From: Salibacter halophilus
GTDB lineage: Bacteria > Bacteroidota > Bacteroidia > Flavobacteriales_G > Salibacteraceae
NCBI RefSeq assembly: GCF_008806325.1
Contig: NZ_WACR01000012.1
Coordinates: 39,893-103,892, forward strand
DNA length: 64,000 nucleotides
Direction: 5' to 3'
The notes under the pieces are model-generated. The model did no database searches. It was not told the origin of the DNA and worked only from the letters and a program-made list of their open reading frames with translations. Position 1 is the stretch's first letter; each line of letters starts with the position of its first letter. This document shows, one piece after another, positions 9,013 to 18,760 of the stretch. A program made the translations under genes and the position numbers.

Positions 9013-9610
9013 GTCGATTATTGAAATAGATCAACGACTATTTTTGTTTCTCAACGGTTTGCAGTCAAACTTTTGGGACGAGTTCTTTTGGATTATTACG
9101 GAAACCAAAACATGGATTCCATTCTACTTTTTTCTTTTTGTGAAAACGTGGCATCACCTCAGCGCTGGCTATCAGGTTAAAATGTGGAAGAATTTAGGAA
9201 TGCTTGCTGTTGCCGTTGGCGCCACAATCACTCTTGCTGATCAAACGACTTCAGGTTTCATGAAACCGTTTTTCGAGCGACTAAGACCTTCTCATGATCC
9301 GGTGACAGCTCCGTTCACAGAGTTTTACGAATACGCAAAAGGACATGTTTACAAAGGCGGTAAATTCGGTTTTGCATCGAGTCATGCAGCAAACTCGTTT
9401 GCTTTATTTGGCTTATTATCAATGATTTTCAAAAATAAGAGTATCACAATCACCCTTTTAGTTTGGGCTTTCTTTGTATCTTATTCCCGTATTTACCTGG
9501 GCGTCCACTACCCCGGAGACATTTTAGTTGGCGCAATGATCGGAACCCTGTACGGCTTGCTCGTGGGGTATTTGCTCAATAAGTTACACTCCGCATGGAT
9601 TGGAAAATAA
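9005..9610 (+). CDS. PAP2-family membrane phosphatase
   Basis: A 201-residue integral membrane protein with the three-part phosphatidic acid phosphatase signature: KPFFERLRP (motif 1), SSHAAN (motif 2) and [12 protein letters not shown] (motif 3), which supply the catalytic histidines and arginines. Members dephosphorylate lipid phosphates such as undecaprenyl pyrophosphate or phosphatidylglycerol phosphate; the exact substrate is not evident. It begins inside the end of obg and its end overlaps crcB by 16 bases, so all three are co-translated or at least co-transcribed. Confidence 0.88.
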   Translation: MLESIIEIDQRLFLFLNGLQSNFWDEFFWIITETKTWIPFYFFLFVKTWHHLSAGYQVKMWKNLGMLAVAVGATITLADQTTSGFMKPFFERLRPSHDPVTAPFTEFYEYAKGHVYKGGKFGFASSHAANSFALFGLLSMIFKNKSITITLLVWAFFVSYSRIYLGVHYPGDILVGAMIGTLYGLLVGYLLNKLHSAWIGK

Positions 9611-9972
9611 TAGCATACGTTTTTTTGGGTGGCGGACTGGGATCAGTTTGTCGGTTTGGGGTTTCGGTTCTGACCGTGAAAAACTTTGACCAAAATTTAC
9701 CGCTGGCTACGCTCATTTCTAATTTACTTGCCTGTGTAATTTTAGCATTGAGTATTGGTGCTTACAGCCAGTTATCAGGAAGGTTTGACTGGATAAGGCC
9801 TTTTGTTGTCGTTGGTTTTTGCGGTGGATTTAGCACCTTTAGCACTTTTGGTTACGAAACTGTATTGCTGCTCAAATCGCAACAGTACGGAATAGCCGCA
9901 TTGAATATTTTGGTGAGTCTCGTTCTTTGTTGTGCAGCAATTTACGCGCTGATCAAGTTGCCGGTTGACTGA
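9595..9972 (+). CDS. crcB: Fluoride ion exporter CrcB/Fluc
   Basis: A 125-residue four-helix membrane protein of the Fluc family, which forms dual-topology dimeric fluoride channels. The family signatures GGGLGSVCRFG near the N-terminus and GFCGGFSTFSTF in the third helix (the fluoride-path phenylalanine and threonine residues) are present. No fluoride riboswitch is visible upstream, since the start lies inside the PAP2 gene. The dispersed motif is at 9666-9675. Confidence 0.93.
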   Translation: MDWKIIAYVFLGGGLGSVCRFGVSVLTVKNFDQNLPLATLISNLLACVILALSIGAYSQLSGRFDWIRPFVVVGFCGGFSTFSTFGYETVLLLKSQQYGIAALNILVSLVLCCAAIYALIKLPVD

Positions 9973-9995
9973 TCAATTCAGTTCTCTTTTGAATA

Positions 9996-11513
9996 CTAAA
10001 TCGAGTTTTGCATCCCTTTGAATTCAACCGTGATGTTTCTATCTGCAGCAGAATCTTTGAAGTTATCGAGCGCTTCACGGATATCACTATCGATAAACGT
10101 AGATTGAGAAGCATCGATCACGAGATGACTATTTTCTTTCACTTTTTCGAGCTGACTTAAAATCAAAGCTTTGTTGATAAAGGTGACATCTTTATTGAAT
10201 CGCATTTCGTAATCTCCATCAGCTTCAGAAAATGTAAATGCTTTTCTAAAGTTTGATCTTATGACAAATAAGAGTCCAACCGCTATTCCAATCCCGATAC
10301 CAACCAGGAGATTTGAAAACATTATGGCAATGATTGTAACGGCAAAAGGAATGAACTGATCTTTCCCCTTTTTATACATGTTGGTGATGATTTTTGGCTC
10401 AATCAGCTTGTAACCAACCATCAAAAGAATAGCCGCTAAACAGGACAAGGGAATTAAGTTTAAAAAATCTGGAATGAGGTAAATACAAACGAGAAGTAAA
10501 ACCCCGTGAAGGATAGCACTCAACTTTGTTTGTCCGCCTGCTGAAATATTAGCCGTACTGCGAACAATCACAGCTGTAACCGGTAACCCGCCAATTAATC
10601 CTGAAACAACATTTGAAACTCCCTGTGCCCGCAATTCCCTGTTAGCTGGAGAAATTCTTTTTTTCGGATCCAGTTTGTCTGCTGCTTCCAGACTGAGTAG
10701 CGTTTCAAGACTGGCAACCATCGCTACAGTGACAGCAATTGCATAAAGGTTTGTATTACCCAGAGCTGAAAAATCAGGAAGGGTAAACTGTGCCGCAAAA
10801 TCCATTAAGTTATCAGCAATTGGTAAATCGACAAGGTGAGATTTTTCAATTTCTAAGTCGGGAAACTGCAATTTGAACAATGAATTTAAACCAATCCCGA
10901 GCAAGACAACCCACAACTCTGCCGGTATGTAAGACAGTAGTTTTAAATTACTCAACCTGGTTGATTTGAGCAGAATTAAAACTAACAAACAAATCATACT
11001 CACGATCAGAGCCCCGGGATGAATAAAATTGATAGCGTTGATAATCTCAGAAAAGGTGTTTTCCTGATCGACCTGGATAAACTCCATATCCCCTTCAGGA
11101 TCTACATCGTAACCAAAAGCGTGTGGTATTTGCTTGAGTATCAAAATCAACCCGATAGCCGCCAACATTCCTTTGATGACTGAGGTGGGGAAATAATATC
11201 CGATAACCCCGGCTCTGACCACTCCTAAAATAAACTGTAATACTCCGGCCATAATAACAGCCAGTAGAAAGATTTCATAAGACCCCAGTGTTTCAATTCC
11301 ATTGTACACGATTACTGTTAGCCCGGCTGCAGGACCACTAACTGAAGTATGCGAACCGCTCAAAATACCGGCAACAATTCCACCAACAATACCGGAAATC
11401 AATCCCGAAAACAATGGTGCTCCTGATGCCAAAGCAATTCCAAGACATAATGGAAGCGCTACGAGAAATACAACAATTGAGGCTGGTAAATCCTTGCCTA
11501 CATACTTGAACAT
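9996..11513 (-). CDS. SulP-family inorganic anion transporter with STAS domain
   Basis: A 505-residue membrane protein with about 12-14 helices (VGKDLPASIVVFLVALPLCLG at the N-terminus; SGSHTSVSGPAAGL, a conserved SLC26/SulP pore motif) and a short cytoplasmic STAS domain at the C-terminus (HLVIDASQSTFIDSDI). Family members carry sulfate, bicarbonate or other anions; the substrate here cannot be told. It is convergent with crcB (23-bp gap, no clear terminator) and divergent from the tetR operon. Confidence 0.9.
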   Translation of the reverse strand: MFKYVGKDLPASIVVFLVALPLCLGIALASGAPLFSGLISGIVGGIVAGILSGSHTSVSGPAAGLTVIVYNGIETLGSYEIFLLAVIMAGVLQFILGVVRAGVIGYYFPTSVIKGMLAAIGLILILKQIPHAFGYDVDPEGDMEFIQVDQENTFSEIINAINFIHPGALIVSMICLLVLILLKSTRLSNLKLLSYIPAELWVVLLGIGLNSLFKLQFPDLEIEKSHLVDLPIADNLMDFAAQFTLPDFSALGNTNLYAIAVTVAMVASLETLLSLEAADKLDPKKRISPANRELRAQGVSNVVSGLIGGLPVTAVIVRSTANISAGGQTKLSAILHGVLLLVCIYLIPDFLNLIPLSCLAAILLMVGYKLIEPKIITNMYKKGKDQFIPFAVTIIAIMFSNLLVGIGIGIAVGLLFVIRSNFRKAFTFSEADGDYEMRFNKDVTFINKALILSQLEKVKENSHLVIDASQSTFIDSDIREALDNFKDSAADRNITVEFKGMQNSI

Positions 11514-11637
11514 TTGGACTCTTTTGAATTTTCTGGTTTAGGGTTTGTCAGATTTAGAATTAATACAATGTAAATGTAATAATTCATGACTCTTCGATAA
11601 CAATCCTTAACAAAAAAATGTACATACATTTAAAATG

Positions 11638-11650
11638 ATAGTATTACTAT
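11638..11650. promoter_or_regulatory. 13-bp palindrome, candidate TetR operator
   Basis: ATAGTATTACTAT is a perfect inverted repeat about a central T, lying 27 bp upstream of the TetR-family gene and between it and the divergent SulP gene. TetR regulators usually bind such palindromes next to their own gene, so autoregulation is inferred. Confidence 0.5.
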
Positions 11651-11677
11651 TGCATTTGTTAATTCGCATAACCCATT

Positions 11678-12343
11678 ATGATCCAGATCAAGTTAAATGA
11701 GAAAATTTACATAAAGGATCCTGAAACGAGCGAATTGGGACGCATGATCGTTAGCGACTCAATAACGCTCATCGATAAATGGGGGCTTGAAAACTTCACA
11801 TTTAGGAAGCTATCAAAAGAGATCAATTCAACAGAGGCTTCTATTTACCGATATTTCGAGAATAAATACCAATTACTCGCCTATCTCAACAGTTGGTACT
11901 GGAACTGGATGGAATACAGGGTAAACTTTTCAATCAACAATATTGTTGACCCTTACGCTAAACTTGAAATAATTATTGAGCTTTTGACTCAACCTATTGA
12001 AAGAGACCCTAATTTTACCCACATTGATGAAAAAGCCTTACACCGAATTATCATCAGTGAAAGTGCCAAAACTTACTTGAGGAAAAATGTTGATGAAACC
12101 AACAAAGAAGGGTATTTCAAGAGTTACAAATCGCTCACAAAACAGCTCGCAAATATTATTCGTGAAATTACTCCTGAATACAAATATGCAGAGAGTTTGA
12201 TATCACTGATTATAGAAGGAGGTCATAGTCAGGTTTATTTTGCAGATCATTTACCATCTTTGACAAATGTAAATGAGAAAAATTGTTCCTTAGTTGAGTT
12301 TTGTAAAGACATCGTATTCTCAGTTATTAAAAAAAATAAATGA
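11678..12343 (+). CDS. TetR-family transcriptional regulator
   Basis: A 221-residue protein with an N-terminal helix-turn-helix of TetR type (ITLIDKWGLENFTFRKLSKE followed by STEASIYRYFENKYQLL, with the typical IYRYF recognition helix end). The larger C-terminal part would bind a ligand and form the dimer; it has no recognisable motif. Its stop overlaps the ABC gene start as ATGA, making it the first gene of a four-gene export operon that it probably controls. Confidence 0.9.
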   Translation: MIQIKLNEKIYIKDPETSELGRMIVSDSITLIDKWGLENFTFRKLSKEINSTEASIYRYFENKYQLLAYLNSWYWNWMEYRVNFSINNIVDPYAKLEIIIELLTQPIERDPNFTHIDEKALHRIIISESAKTYLRKNVDETNKEGYFKSYKSLTKQLANIIREITPEYKYAESLISLIIEGGHSQVYFADHLPSLTNVNEKNCSLVEFCKDIVFSVIKKNK

Positions 12344-14091
12344 TTGAAGAAGAAGTAGATAAAAAAACCTCAAAGAAGAAAAACCCAGTTTATGATTTCT
12401 TCAACCTGTTGTCACCAGACAAGAAGGACATCATTTACATGCTCACCTATACCGTTTTTAACGGGTTGGTGAACTTGATTTTACCTCTGGGAATTCAAGC
12501 TATTATTGGTTTGATAATGGGAGGTGCCGCACTTTCATCATCCTGGGTTATACTTGTTATTGTGGTTACGCTTGGAGTCATGTTTAGCGGTAGTATGCAA
12601 ATCATGCAACTGTTTGTAGCTGAGGTTATTCAACAGCGTATTTTTACAAGAGCATCTTTTTCCTTTTCATGGCGGATACCCAAGTTTAAAACAGAAGGAC
12701 TTCAAGACCTCTACCCACCGGAACTGATGAACCGCTTTTTTGATACAATGACAATTCAAAAAGGACTTTCAAAACTCCTCATCGATTTTGTATCGGCCAT
12801 CATTCAAATCATTTTCGGACTCTTATTACTAGCGGCCTATCACCCGGTATTTATAGCATTCAGCTTGCTTTTGATTGTTATGCTTTATGTGATTTTCAAA
12901 TTCACAGGTGCAAAAGGTCTCAATACCAGCATAAAGGAATCAACCTATAAATACCAATTAGTTTACTGGCTTGAAGAAATGGCCAGGACTATGGATACTT
13001 TCAAGATCATCGGTAAATCGAAGCTTCCTTTCAAGAGAACAGATTCTCTAGTTGTCAACTATCTCGGTGCAAGAAAAAAACACTTCAACATCCTTGTTTA
13101 TCAGTACGGAAGTATCATCCTGTTCAAAACCATTATAACTGCCGGCTTACTGATAGTTGGTTCATTACTTGTGATCGAACAGGAAATCAACCTGGGTCAG
13201 TTTGTGGCTGCAGAAATCATCATTCTTATTATTTTAACATCAGTAGAAAAACTCCTTCTCAGTATCGAAACTATCTACGATGTTTTAACCGCTACTGACA
13301 AGCTGGGTGTTGTGACAGATGTCGATATTGAAGATAACAGAGAAGGAAATGACGCCAATGAGCTTTTCGGAGATGAGAAAGCAATATCAGTAAAACTCAA
13401 AAACATAACATACAAAGGACTTCATGGCAGAGAGTTACTCAAAAGCATCGATCTCGAGATCAATAAAGGTGAACGGATTTGCATAACCGGTTACAACGGT
13501 TCTGGAAAAGGTATTTTAACCAATTTATTTTCAGGAATGCTCGAGGAATTCACCGGTGAATTGAGTTACAACGGTTACCCATTCGGCAACTTCCAGCTCG
13601 AATCGCTGCGTAGCAACATAGGTGATGTATTGCCGTACGAGGATGTATTCGATGGGTCAATTCTTGAGAATATTGTAATGGGCCGTGATATATCAATGAA
13701 AACAGTAAGAGAAGTTGTAGCAGCTCTCGGTATGGAGAATTTCATTCAGAACCAAAAGGACGGACTCAACGAACCAATTCTGGCTGAGGGGAAGTATCTC
13801 TCAAAAAGTGTTCTGAGAAAAATAAAAATTGCAAGAGCAATCGTTTGTGATCCAAAACTACTGGTCATGGAGGAGTTTATGCACAACCTCCAAAAAAGCG
13901 AAAGAGAACGATTGGCCAATTATTTAACTGATAAAAACCATCTCTGGACATTAATTGGGGTTTCAAATGATACGCTATTCGCATCAAAATGCGACAGAAT
14001 ATTAATCATGAAAGAAGGTCAAATTATAGACCAGGGAACATTCACTGAAATTAAAACTAAACCGTACTTCGATGAACTCTTTATTCAGTGA
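12340..14091 (+). CDS. ABC exporter with degenerate ATPase motifs
   Basis: A 583-residue fused permease-ATPase (half-exporter). The N-terminal ~310 residues contain about six membrane helices of the type I exporter fold. The ATPase domain (~345-583) is recognisable but eroded: the P-loop is GYNGSGKG (384-391) with Gly where Ser/Thr should hold magnesium; the signature is LSKSV instead of LSGGQ; the Walker B region reads LLVMEEF, with Glu for Asp; no Q-loop Gln is seen (IGDVLPYED); and the H-loop region (IGVSND) has no histidine. It overlaps tetR and the HlyD gene and would work with them and a TolC-like channel. It may transport slowly, bind without hydrolysis, or need a partner; no other ATPase gene lies in the operon. 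Confidence 0.88.
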   Translation: MIEEEVDKKTSKKKNPVYDFFNLLSPDKKDIIYMLTYTVFNGLVNLILPLGIQAIIGLIMGGAALSSSWVILVIVVTLGVMFSGSMQIMQLFVAEVIQQRIFTRASFSFSWRIPKFKTEGLQDLYPPELMNRFFDTMTIQKGLSKLLIDFVSAIIQIIFGLLLLAAYHPVFIAFSLLLIVMLYVIFKFTGAKGLNTSIKESTYKYQLVYWLEEMARTMDTFKIIGKSKLPFKRTDSLVVNYLGARKKHFNILVYQYGSIILFKTIITAGLLIVGSLLVIEQEINLGQFVAAEIIILIILTSVEKLLLSIETIYDVLTATDKLGVVTDVDIEDNREGNDANELFGDEKAISVKLKNITYKGLHGRELLKSIDLEINKGERICITGYNGSGKGILTNLFSGMLEEFTGELSYNGYPFGNFQLESLRSNIGDVLPYEDVFDGSILENIVMGRDISMKTVREVVAALGMENFIQNQKDGLNEPILAEGKYLSKSVLRKIKIARAIVCDPKLLVMEEFMHNLQKSERERLANYLTDKNHLWTLIGVSNDTLFASKCDRILIMKEGQIIDQGTFTEIKTKPYFDELFIQ

Positions 14092-15454
14092 TCATATGGA
14101 AGAACTGAGGGATCTAAAATCCCTTGGAACCATATCCAATATTCGGTTTGGTCGAATTTTGGCATACTGGTTAGTCGTGCTATTTGTAGCATTTGTGATC
14201 ATTCTATTCCTCCCGTGGACACAGAATATCAATGCTACGGGTAAGGTGACCTCTCTGTCTCCAAGTGAAAGGCCTCAAACCATTCAATCGACAATTGACG
14301 GTAGAATTGAAAAATGGTTTGTGAGAGAAGGTCAAGCTGTTCAAAAAGGCGACACCATTATTCATATCTCTGAGATCAAAGATCAATATTTTGACCCTCA
14401 ATTGATCGAGAGAACAAAGAATCAGGTTAAAAATAAAAAGCAGGCTGTTGAATCGTACAAAGAAAAAATCGATGCGCTAGAAGGTCAACTCGAACTGCAA
14501 GTGGAGGGTAAGCAAATCAAACTGAGCCAGGCGAGAAACAAATTAAAACAGTCAAAACTAAAAGTAACTGCAGACAGCATTGACTACGAAGCTGCAAAAG
14601 TGAATTTTGAAATCGCTGAAAACCAGCTAACTCGTCAACAAAATTTATTTGAACAGGGACTCAAATCAAAAACTCAACTTGAAAAGAGACAGAATAACCT
14701 TCAAAAAGAGCAAGCGAAATTGATCTCAGCTCAGAGTAAATTACTCTCCAGTCAAAATGAAGTGCTCAACGCAACGATTGAACTGGCATCTATCGAAAAC
14801 GATTACAACGAGAAAATTGCTAAAACCAAAAGCACATTAGCTGAAGCGAGATATGGCCTTTCAGAAACTGAAGGATCGCTCAATAAATTGCGCAATCAAT
14901 TGTCGAATTACGAAAAGCGCGTTGGCTACAGATATGTGACCGCTCCTTATGATGGATATATTGCAGAAACGCTACAGGGCGGAGTTGGTCAAAACATCAA
15001 ACAGGGACAGGGAATCGTCAGGTTTGTGAAAAAGAATGCCAAACTCGCGGCAACACTTTATATTGATCCGGTTGATTTCCCGCTTGTACATGAAGGAAAT
15101 AATGTAAGACTCCAGTTTGATGGCTGGCCTGCATTCGTATTCTCAGGATGGCCAAATTTATCGATCGGAACCTACCCGGCTGAAGTTGTGGGTCTAGATA
15201 ATGTGAGTAGTAATAATAACAAGTTTAGAATTCTCGTTGCTCCTCCTGATGATGTAGATTGGCCAGAGCTCATAAGAATGGGTGGCGGAGTTAAAGGGTT
15301 TATCCTATTGGGTGAAGTTCCTGTTTGGTATGAGATGTGGCGTCAGTTTAACGGCTTCCCGCCAAACTTTTACGAGTCAATTGATGAAAACGCACCAAAC
15401 TCAAACGCCAACAAAACAAAGATCAAAGTTGAACCAAAGCACGTGATCAAGTAA
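14072..15454 (+). CDS. HlyD-family membrane fusion protein
   Basis: A 460-residue periplasmic adaptor with one N-terminal membrane helix (~residues 30-48), a split lipoyl/biotinyl-type domain (STIDGRIEKWFVREGQAVQKGD and YRYVTAPYDGYIAETLQGG) and between them a long coiled coil (~105-280). It would bridge the ABC exporter and the TolC-like outer-membrane channel. The frame opens inside the end of the ABC gene; an ATG at 14096 is an alternative start. Its stop overlaps the next ATG as TAATG. Confidence 0.9.
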   Translation: MNSLFSDHMEELRDLKSLGTISNIRFGRILAYWLVVLFVAFVIILFLPWTQNINATGKVTSLSPSERPQTIQSTIDGRIEKWFVREGQAVQKGDTIIHISEIKDQYFDPQLIERTKNQVKNKKQAVESYKEKIDALEGQLELQVEGKQIKLSQARNKLKQSKLKVTADSIDYEAAKVNFEIAENQLTRQQNLFEQGLKSKTQLEKRQNNLQKEQAKLISAQSKLLSSQNEVLNATIELASIENDYNEKIAKTKSTLAEARYGLSETEGSLNKLRNQLSNYEKRVGYRYVTAPYDGYIAETLQGGVGQNIKQGQGIVRFVKKNAKLAATLYIDPVDFPLVHEGNNVRLQFDGWPAFVFSGWPNLSIGTYPAEVVGLDNVSSNNNKFRILVAPPDDVDWPELIRMGGGVKGFILLGEVPVWYEMWRQFNGFPPNFYESIDENAPNSNANKTKIKVEPKHVIK

Positions 15455-16881
15455 TGAACAGGACTGCGATAATTCTAGCTTTTTTTTGCGTCTTTGGATC
15501 ACAGGCTGTTCTTGCCCAAAACGATCAAGGCCAGTTGCTCACCTTTGAACAGTATATGTCATGGGTGAAAAACGAACATCCTCTGGCTAAAAACGCAAGG
15601 CTTCTTGTAGATCAGGCTGAGGGAAACCTGAGGTCTGCGAGAGGTAGCTTTGATCCTCAACTCTACGGTGGTGTCAATCAAAAGAGATTTGCCGGATCTG
15701 AATATTACCACATATCAGAATACGGACTCAAGGTTCCAACATGGTTTGGGATAGAAGGAAAAGTCGCTTACGAATACAACCGAGGAACATATCTAAATCC
15801 CGAAAACAATGTTCCTGAGAATGGCTTACTTGTAGCTGGCATTAAAGTGCCGGTTGGAAAACGGCTCTTCATGGATCAACGGAGGGCGCAACTCCGCAAA
15901 GCTCAAGCCATGACGAATATGTCTCAGGCTGAGCGCACTCTCGAACTCAATCAACTTTTGCAGGATGCAGCATCAGCTTATTGGAAATGGTCGCAAGCTA
16001 ATGCGTTGCTGAATATCGATCAAAACGCACTCGAGCTTACTCAGGAGCGGTTTGAAGGAATCGTTCAAAGCTATTTAGGCGGTGACTTACCGGCAATCGA
16101 TACAACTGAATCATTTCTATCAGTTCAACAACAGCAGGTTAAAGTTATCGATGCCAGGCAAATGGTCATTGAAGCAAAGATGGAGTTGGAAACATTTCTT
16201 TGGAAAGATGAAGTTCCGCTAGAACTCGAAGATGATATGCAGCCCCAGGATCTGACCGATGAAGTGAAAACAAAAGAAATTGTGAACGACAGTGCTCAAT
16301 CCTGGCTCAATAATATTTACAATCTGCATCCAAAGCTGAAGATGAACCGCGCTAAAATTCAGCAGGCTCAAATTGACAGAAGACTTAAACTCGAAAAGCT
16401 CAAGCCTCAATTAGATCTCTCTTACAATTACCTGAGTGGGTACGATGATTACGAAAATGCCGAGTTGCAGAGGGCTTACCTCAACAATAATTACAAATTC
16501 GGGATCGATTTTAAAATGCCCATTTTCATTCGAGATGGCCGCGGTGAAGTTGCTGCCGCAAACGCAAAACTCGACATGGCAAATTTTGAAATGTCGAGCG
16601 AGATGTTGAACGTGAAAAATAAGCTCAACGCTGCTATCAACAAGCTCATCAACCTCAATGAACAACTCAACATTCAAACCGAGGCGGTGATAAATTACGA
16701 GAGGCTACTCGAAGCCGAAGAGATTAAATTTGACAATGGAGAAAGCTCTGTCTTTCTCATCAACTCACGTCAAATGAAGCTCGTTTCGGCACAGGAAAAA
16801 CTGACTGAACTACAACGTAAACACAAAATCGCTCAAACCAAAGTCATGGAGCTGAGCGGTGTGCTGTTTAGGCAGTTTTAA
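15454..16881 (+). CDS. TolC-family outer-membrane efflux protein
   Basis: A 475-residue protein with a signal peptide (ends VLAQ near residue 21) and the repeated long-helix architecture of TolC (two outer-membrane-factor repeats, NARLLVDQAEGNLRSARG and later HPKLKMNRAKIQQAQIDRRL). It completes a tetR-ABC-HlyD-TolC tripartite export operon. The exported molecule is unknown. The dispersed motif occurs inside it (16248-16257) and again two bases after its stop (16883-16892). Confidence 0.9.
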   Translation: MNRTAIILAFFCVFGSQAVLAQNDQGQLLTFEQYMSWVKNEHPLAKNARLLVDQAEGNLRSARGSFDPQLYGGVNQKRFAGSEYYHISEYGLKVPTWFGIEGKVAYEYNRGTYLNPENNVPENGLLVAGIKVPVGKRLFMDQRRAQLRKAQAMTNMSQAERTLELNQLLQDAASAYWKWSQANALLNIDQNALELTQERFEGIVQSYLGGDLPAIDTTESFLSVQQQQVKVIDARQMVIEAKMELETFLWKDEVPLELEDDMQPQDLTDEVKTKEIVNDSAQSWLNNIYNLHPKLKMNRAKIQQAQIDRRLKLEKLKPQLDLSYNYLSGYDDYENAELQRAYLNNNYKFGIDFKMPIFIRDGRGEVAAANAKLDMANFEMSSEMLNVKNKLNAAINKLINLNEQLNIQTEAVINYERLLEAEEIKFDNGESSVFLINSRQMKLVSAQEKLTELQRKHKIAQTKVMELSGVLFRQF

Positions 16882-16902
16882 CGGTCAGAGCCGAAACCTT
16901 CA

Positions 16903-18678
16903 TCAACTGTAAATCTTCTCGATCAGGTGACTGTATTTATCGTGAACAACTCTCCGTTTGAGTTTTAGCGTGGGTGTGAGCTCACCGCCATCAATTGTCC
17001 ATTCAGTTGCGCAGAGTTCCATTTTCTTTGGCTGTTCCCAGCGGCCAAGATGATCAGTGCAATTTGTCACTTCTTCCCAAATTCGATCAATCACCTTTTG
17101 GTTCTTAATAATTTCTTCTTTGTCAGAACCGCACTTTACATTGTGCTTCTTACACCAAAACTCAACGTTTTCAAAATTTGGAACCACAATTACCGCAGGG
17201 TGTTTTTTTCCTTCTCCCACGATAATGGCGTTTTCAATGAATCGAGATGATTTCAACATATTCTCAATGGGCTGTGGAGCCACGTATTTACCACCCGATG
17301 TCTTGAACATTTCCTTCTTGCGATCTGTAATTTTGAGGAAATCGTGTTTTGGTCCGGTAAACTCGCCAATATCTCCTGTGTGAAACCACTCTTTATCTGT
17401 CATGACCTCATCAGTTCGTTCTGGATCTTTGTAATAGCCCATCATCACGTTAGGACCTTTACACAAAATTTCACCGTCATCGGCAATTTTCACTTCAACA
17501 TCATCCAGAACCCTACCAACAGTTCCAACCATGAAGCCTCTGTTATCCATTTCATTCACTGCAATGACAGGAGACGTTTCCGTGAGTCCGTAACCTTCCA
17601 TAACCGGTATTCCGGCAGCATTGAAAACCCTCGACAAACGAGGTTGTAAAGCCGCACTCCCCGATGCTACAGCCTGTGCGTTTCCACCAACGGCTTCACG
17701 CCACTTGCTGAAAATCAGCTTATCGGCAATAGTGTGTTTGAATTTGTACCAGCCCGAGTTCTGACCGTAAGGCTCCCACTCTTCAGCGAGCGAAACAGCC
17801 CAAAAGAAAAGCGCTTTTTTGAGTCCGCTGAGTCCGGCACCTTTCTCGATAATTTTATCGTAAACTTTTTCCAGCAATCGCGGCACTGCCGTAAAAACCT
17901 GAGGTTTCACTTCTCGCAGGTTATCGCCAATTGTATCGAGTGATTCGGCAAAGTAAATACTCACCCCTGAAAGCATGTACAAATAGAGCAACATTCGTTC
18001 ATAAATGTGGCAAACCGGCAAGAACGACAAACTACGCGAGTTAGGCGAAACCGGCAATCTTTTCTTACTGCCAATCGCATTTGACAGGATATTCCAGTGG
18101 CTCAACATCACGCCTTTTGGCAATCCTGTTGTGCCTGATGTGTAAATGATCGATGCCAGATCCTCAGATTTGACTTTACTTTTGAGTTCATCAACCTTTT
18201 CCTGGTATTGGTCAAATCCGGCATCCATTATTTTCGTCCAGTGATCAGCACCCTGGATTTGGTCAAAAGTGTACACAGCTTTGAGTGTTTCTACTTCATT
18301 TTCTATCGACCTCACTTTCCCGAGTAATTCTTCATCTGAAACGATGCAGAGTTTGATCTCAGCATGGTTGAAAATATACTTGTAATCTTCTTCTGAAATA
18401 GTTGGGTAAATTGGAACATCAACTGCTCCAACCTGTAATATTCCCATATCAGCTACACACCACTCTGGTCTGTTATTCGAAATAAGGGCAATTTTATCGC
18501 CCGGCTGAATGCCCATCGCGAGCAAGCCTCTACTAAAAGCATTAACGTGTTCAATCACCTCATCAGTGCTCCACTTTTTCCAATCGCCATTTTCCTTTGA
18601 GGATAAACACGCTGGTTGTGGAAATTGATCTTTTTGATAGTAAATAACATCAAAGAGCCTTTTCAATTCAGCCGACAT
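16903..18678 (-). CDS. Long-chain acyl-CoA synthetase (AMP-forming)
   Basis: A 591-residue ANL-superfamily enzyme that activates fatty acids with ATP and CoA. The AMP-binding motif IIYTSGTTGLPKGVMLSH, the core GYGLTETSPVIAVN and the hinge region (FHTGDIGEF, ITDRKKEMFKTSGGKYVAP) are all intact. Length and the KKMELCATEWTIDGGELTPT C-terminal region fit the FadD15-like group. It is convergent with the TolC-like gene (21-bp gap holding a dispersed motif) and divergent from the nitronate monooxygenase gene. Confidence 0.93.
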   Translation of the reverse strand: MSAELKRLFDVIYYQKDQFPQPACLSSKENGDWKKWSTDEVIEHVNAFSRGLLAMGIQPGDKIALISNNRPEWCVADMGILQVGAVDVPIYPTISEEDYKYIFNHAEIKLCIVSDEELLGKVRSIENEVETLKAVYTFDQIQGADHWTKIMDAGFDQYQEKVDELKSKVKSEDLASIIYTSGTTGLPKGVMLSHWNILSNAIGSKKRLPVSPNSRSLSFLPVCHIYERMLLYLYMLSGVSIYFAESLDTIGDNLREVKPQVFTAVPRLLEKVYDKIIEKGAGLSGLKKALFFWAVSLAEEWEPYGQNSGWYKFKHTIADKLIFSKWREAVGGNAQAVASGSAALQPRLSRVFNAAGIPVMEGYGLTETSPVIAVNEMDNRGFMVGTVGRVLDDVEVKIADDGEILCKGPNVMMGYYKDPERTDEVMTDKEWFHTGDIGEFTGPKHDFLKITDRKKEMFKTSGGKYVAPQPIENMLKSSRFIENAIIVGEGKKHPAVIVVPNFENVEFWCKKHNVKCGSDKEEIIKNQKVIDRIWEEVTNCTDHLGRWEQPKKMELCATEWTIDGGELTPTLKLKRRVVHDKYSHLIEKIYS

Positions 18679-18760
18679 ACTTTTTTAATTTAACTTGTTG
18701 CTCCACTAAAATACTAATTTTGATTACCTGATTGATATAGCAGATTAACAATATTTCCCC

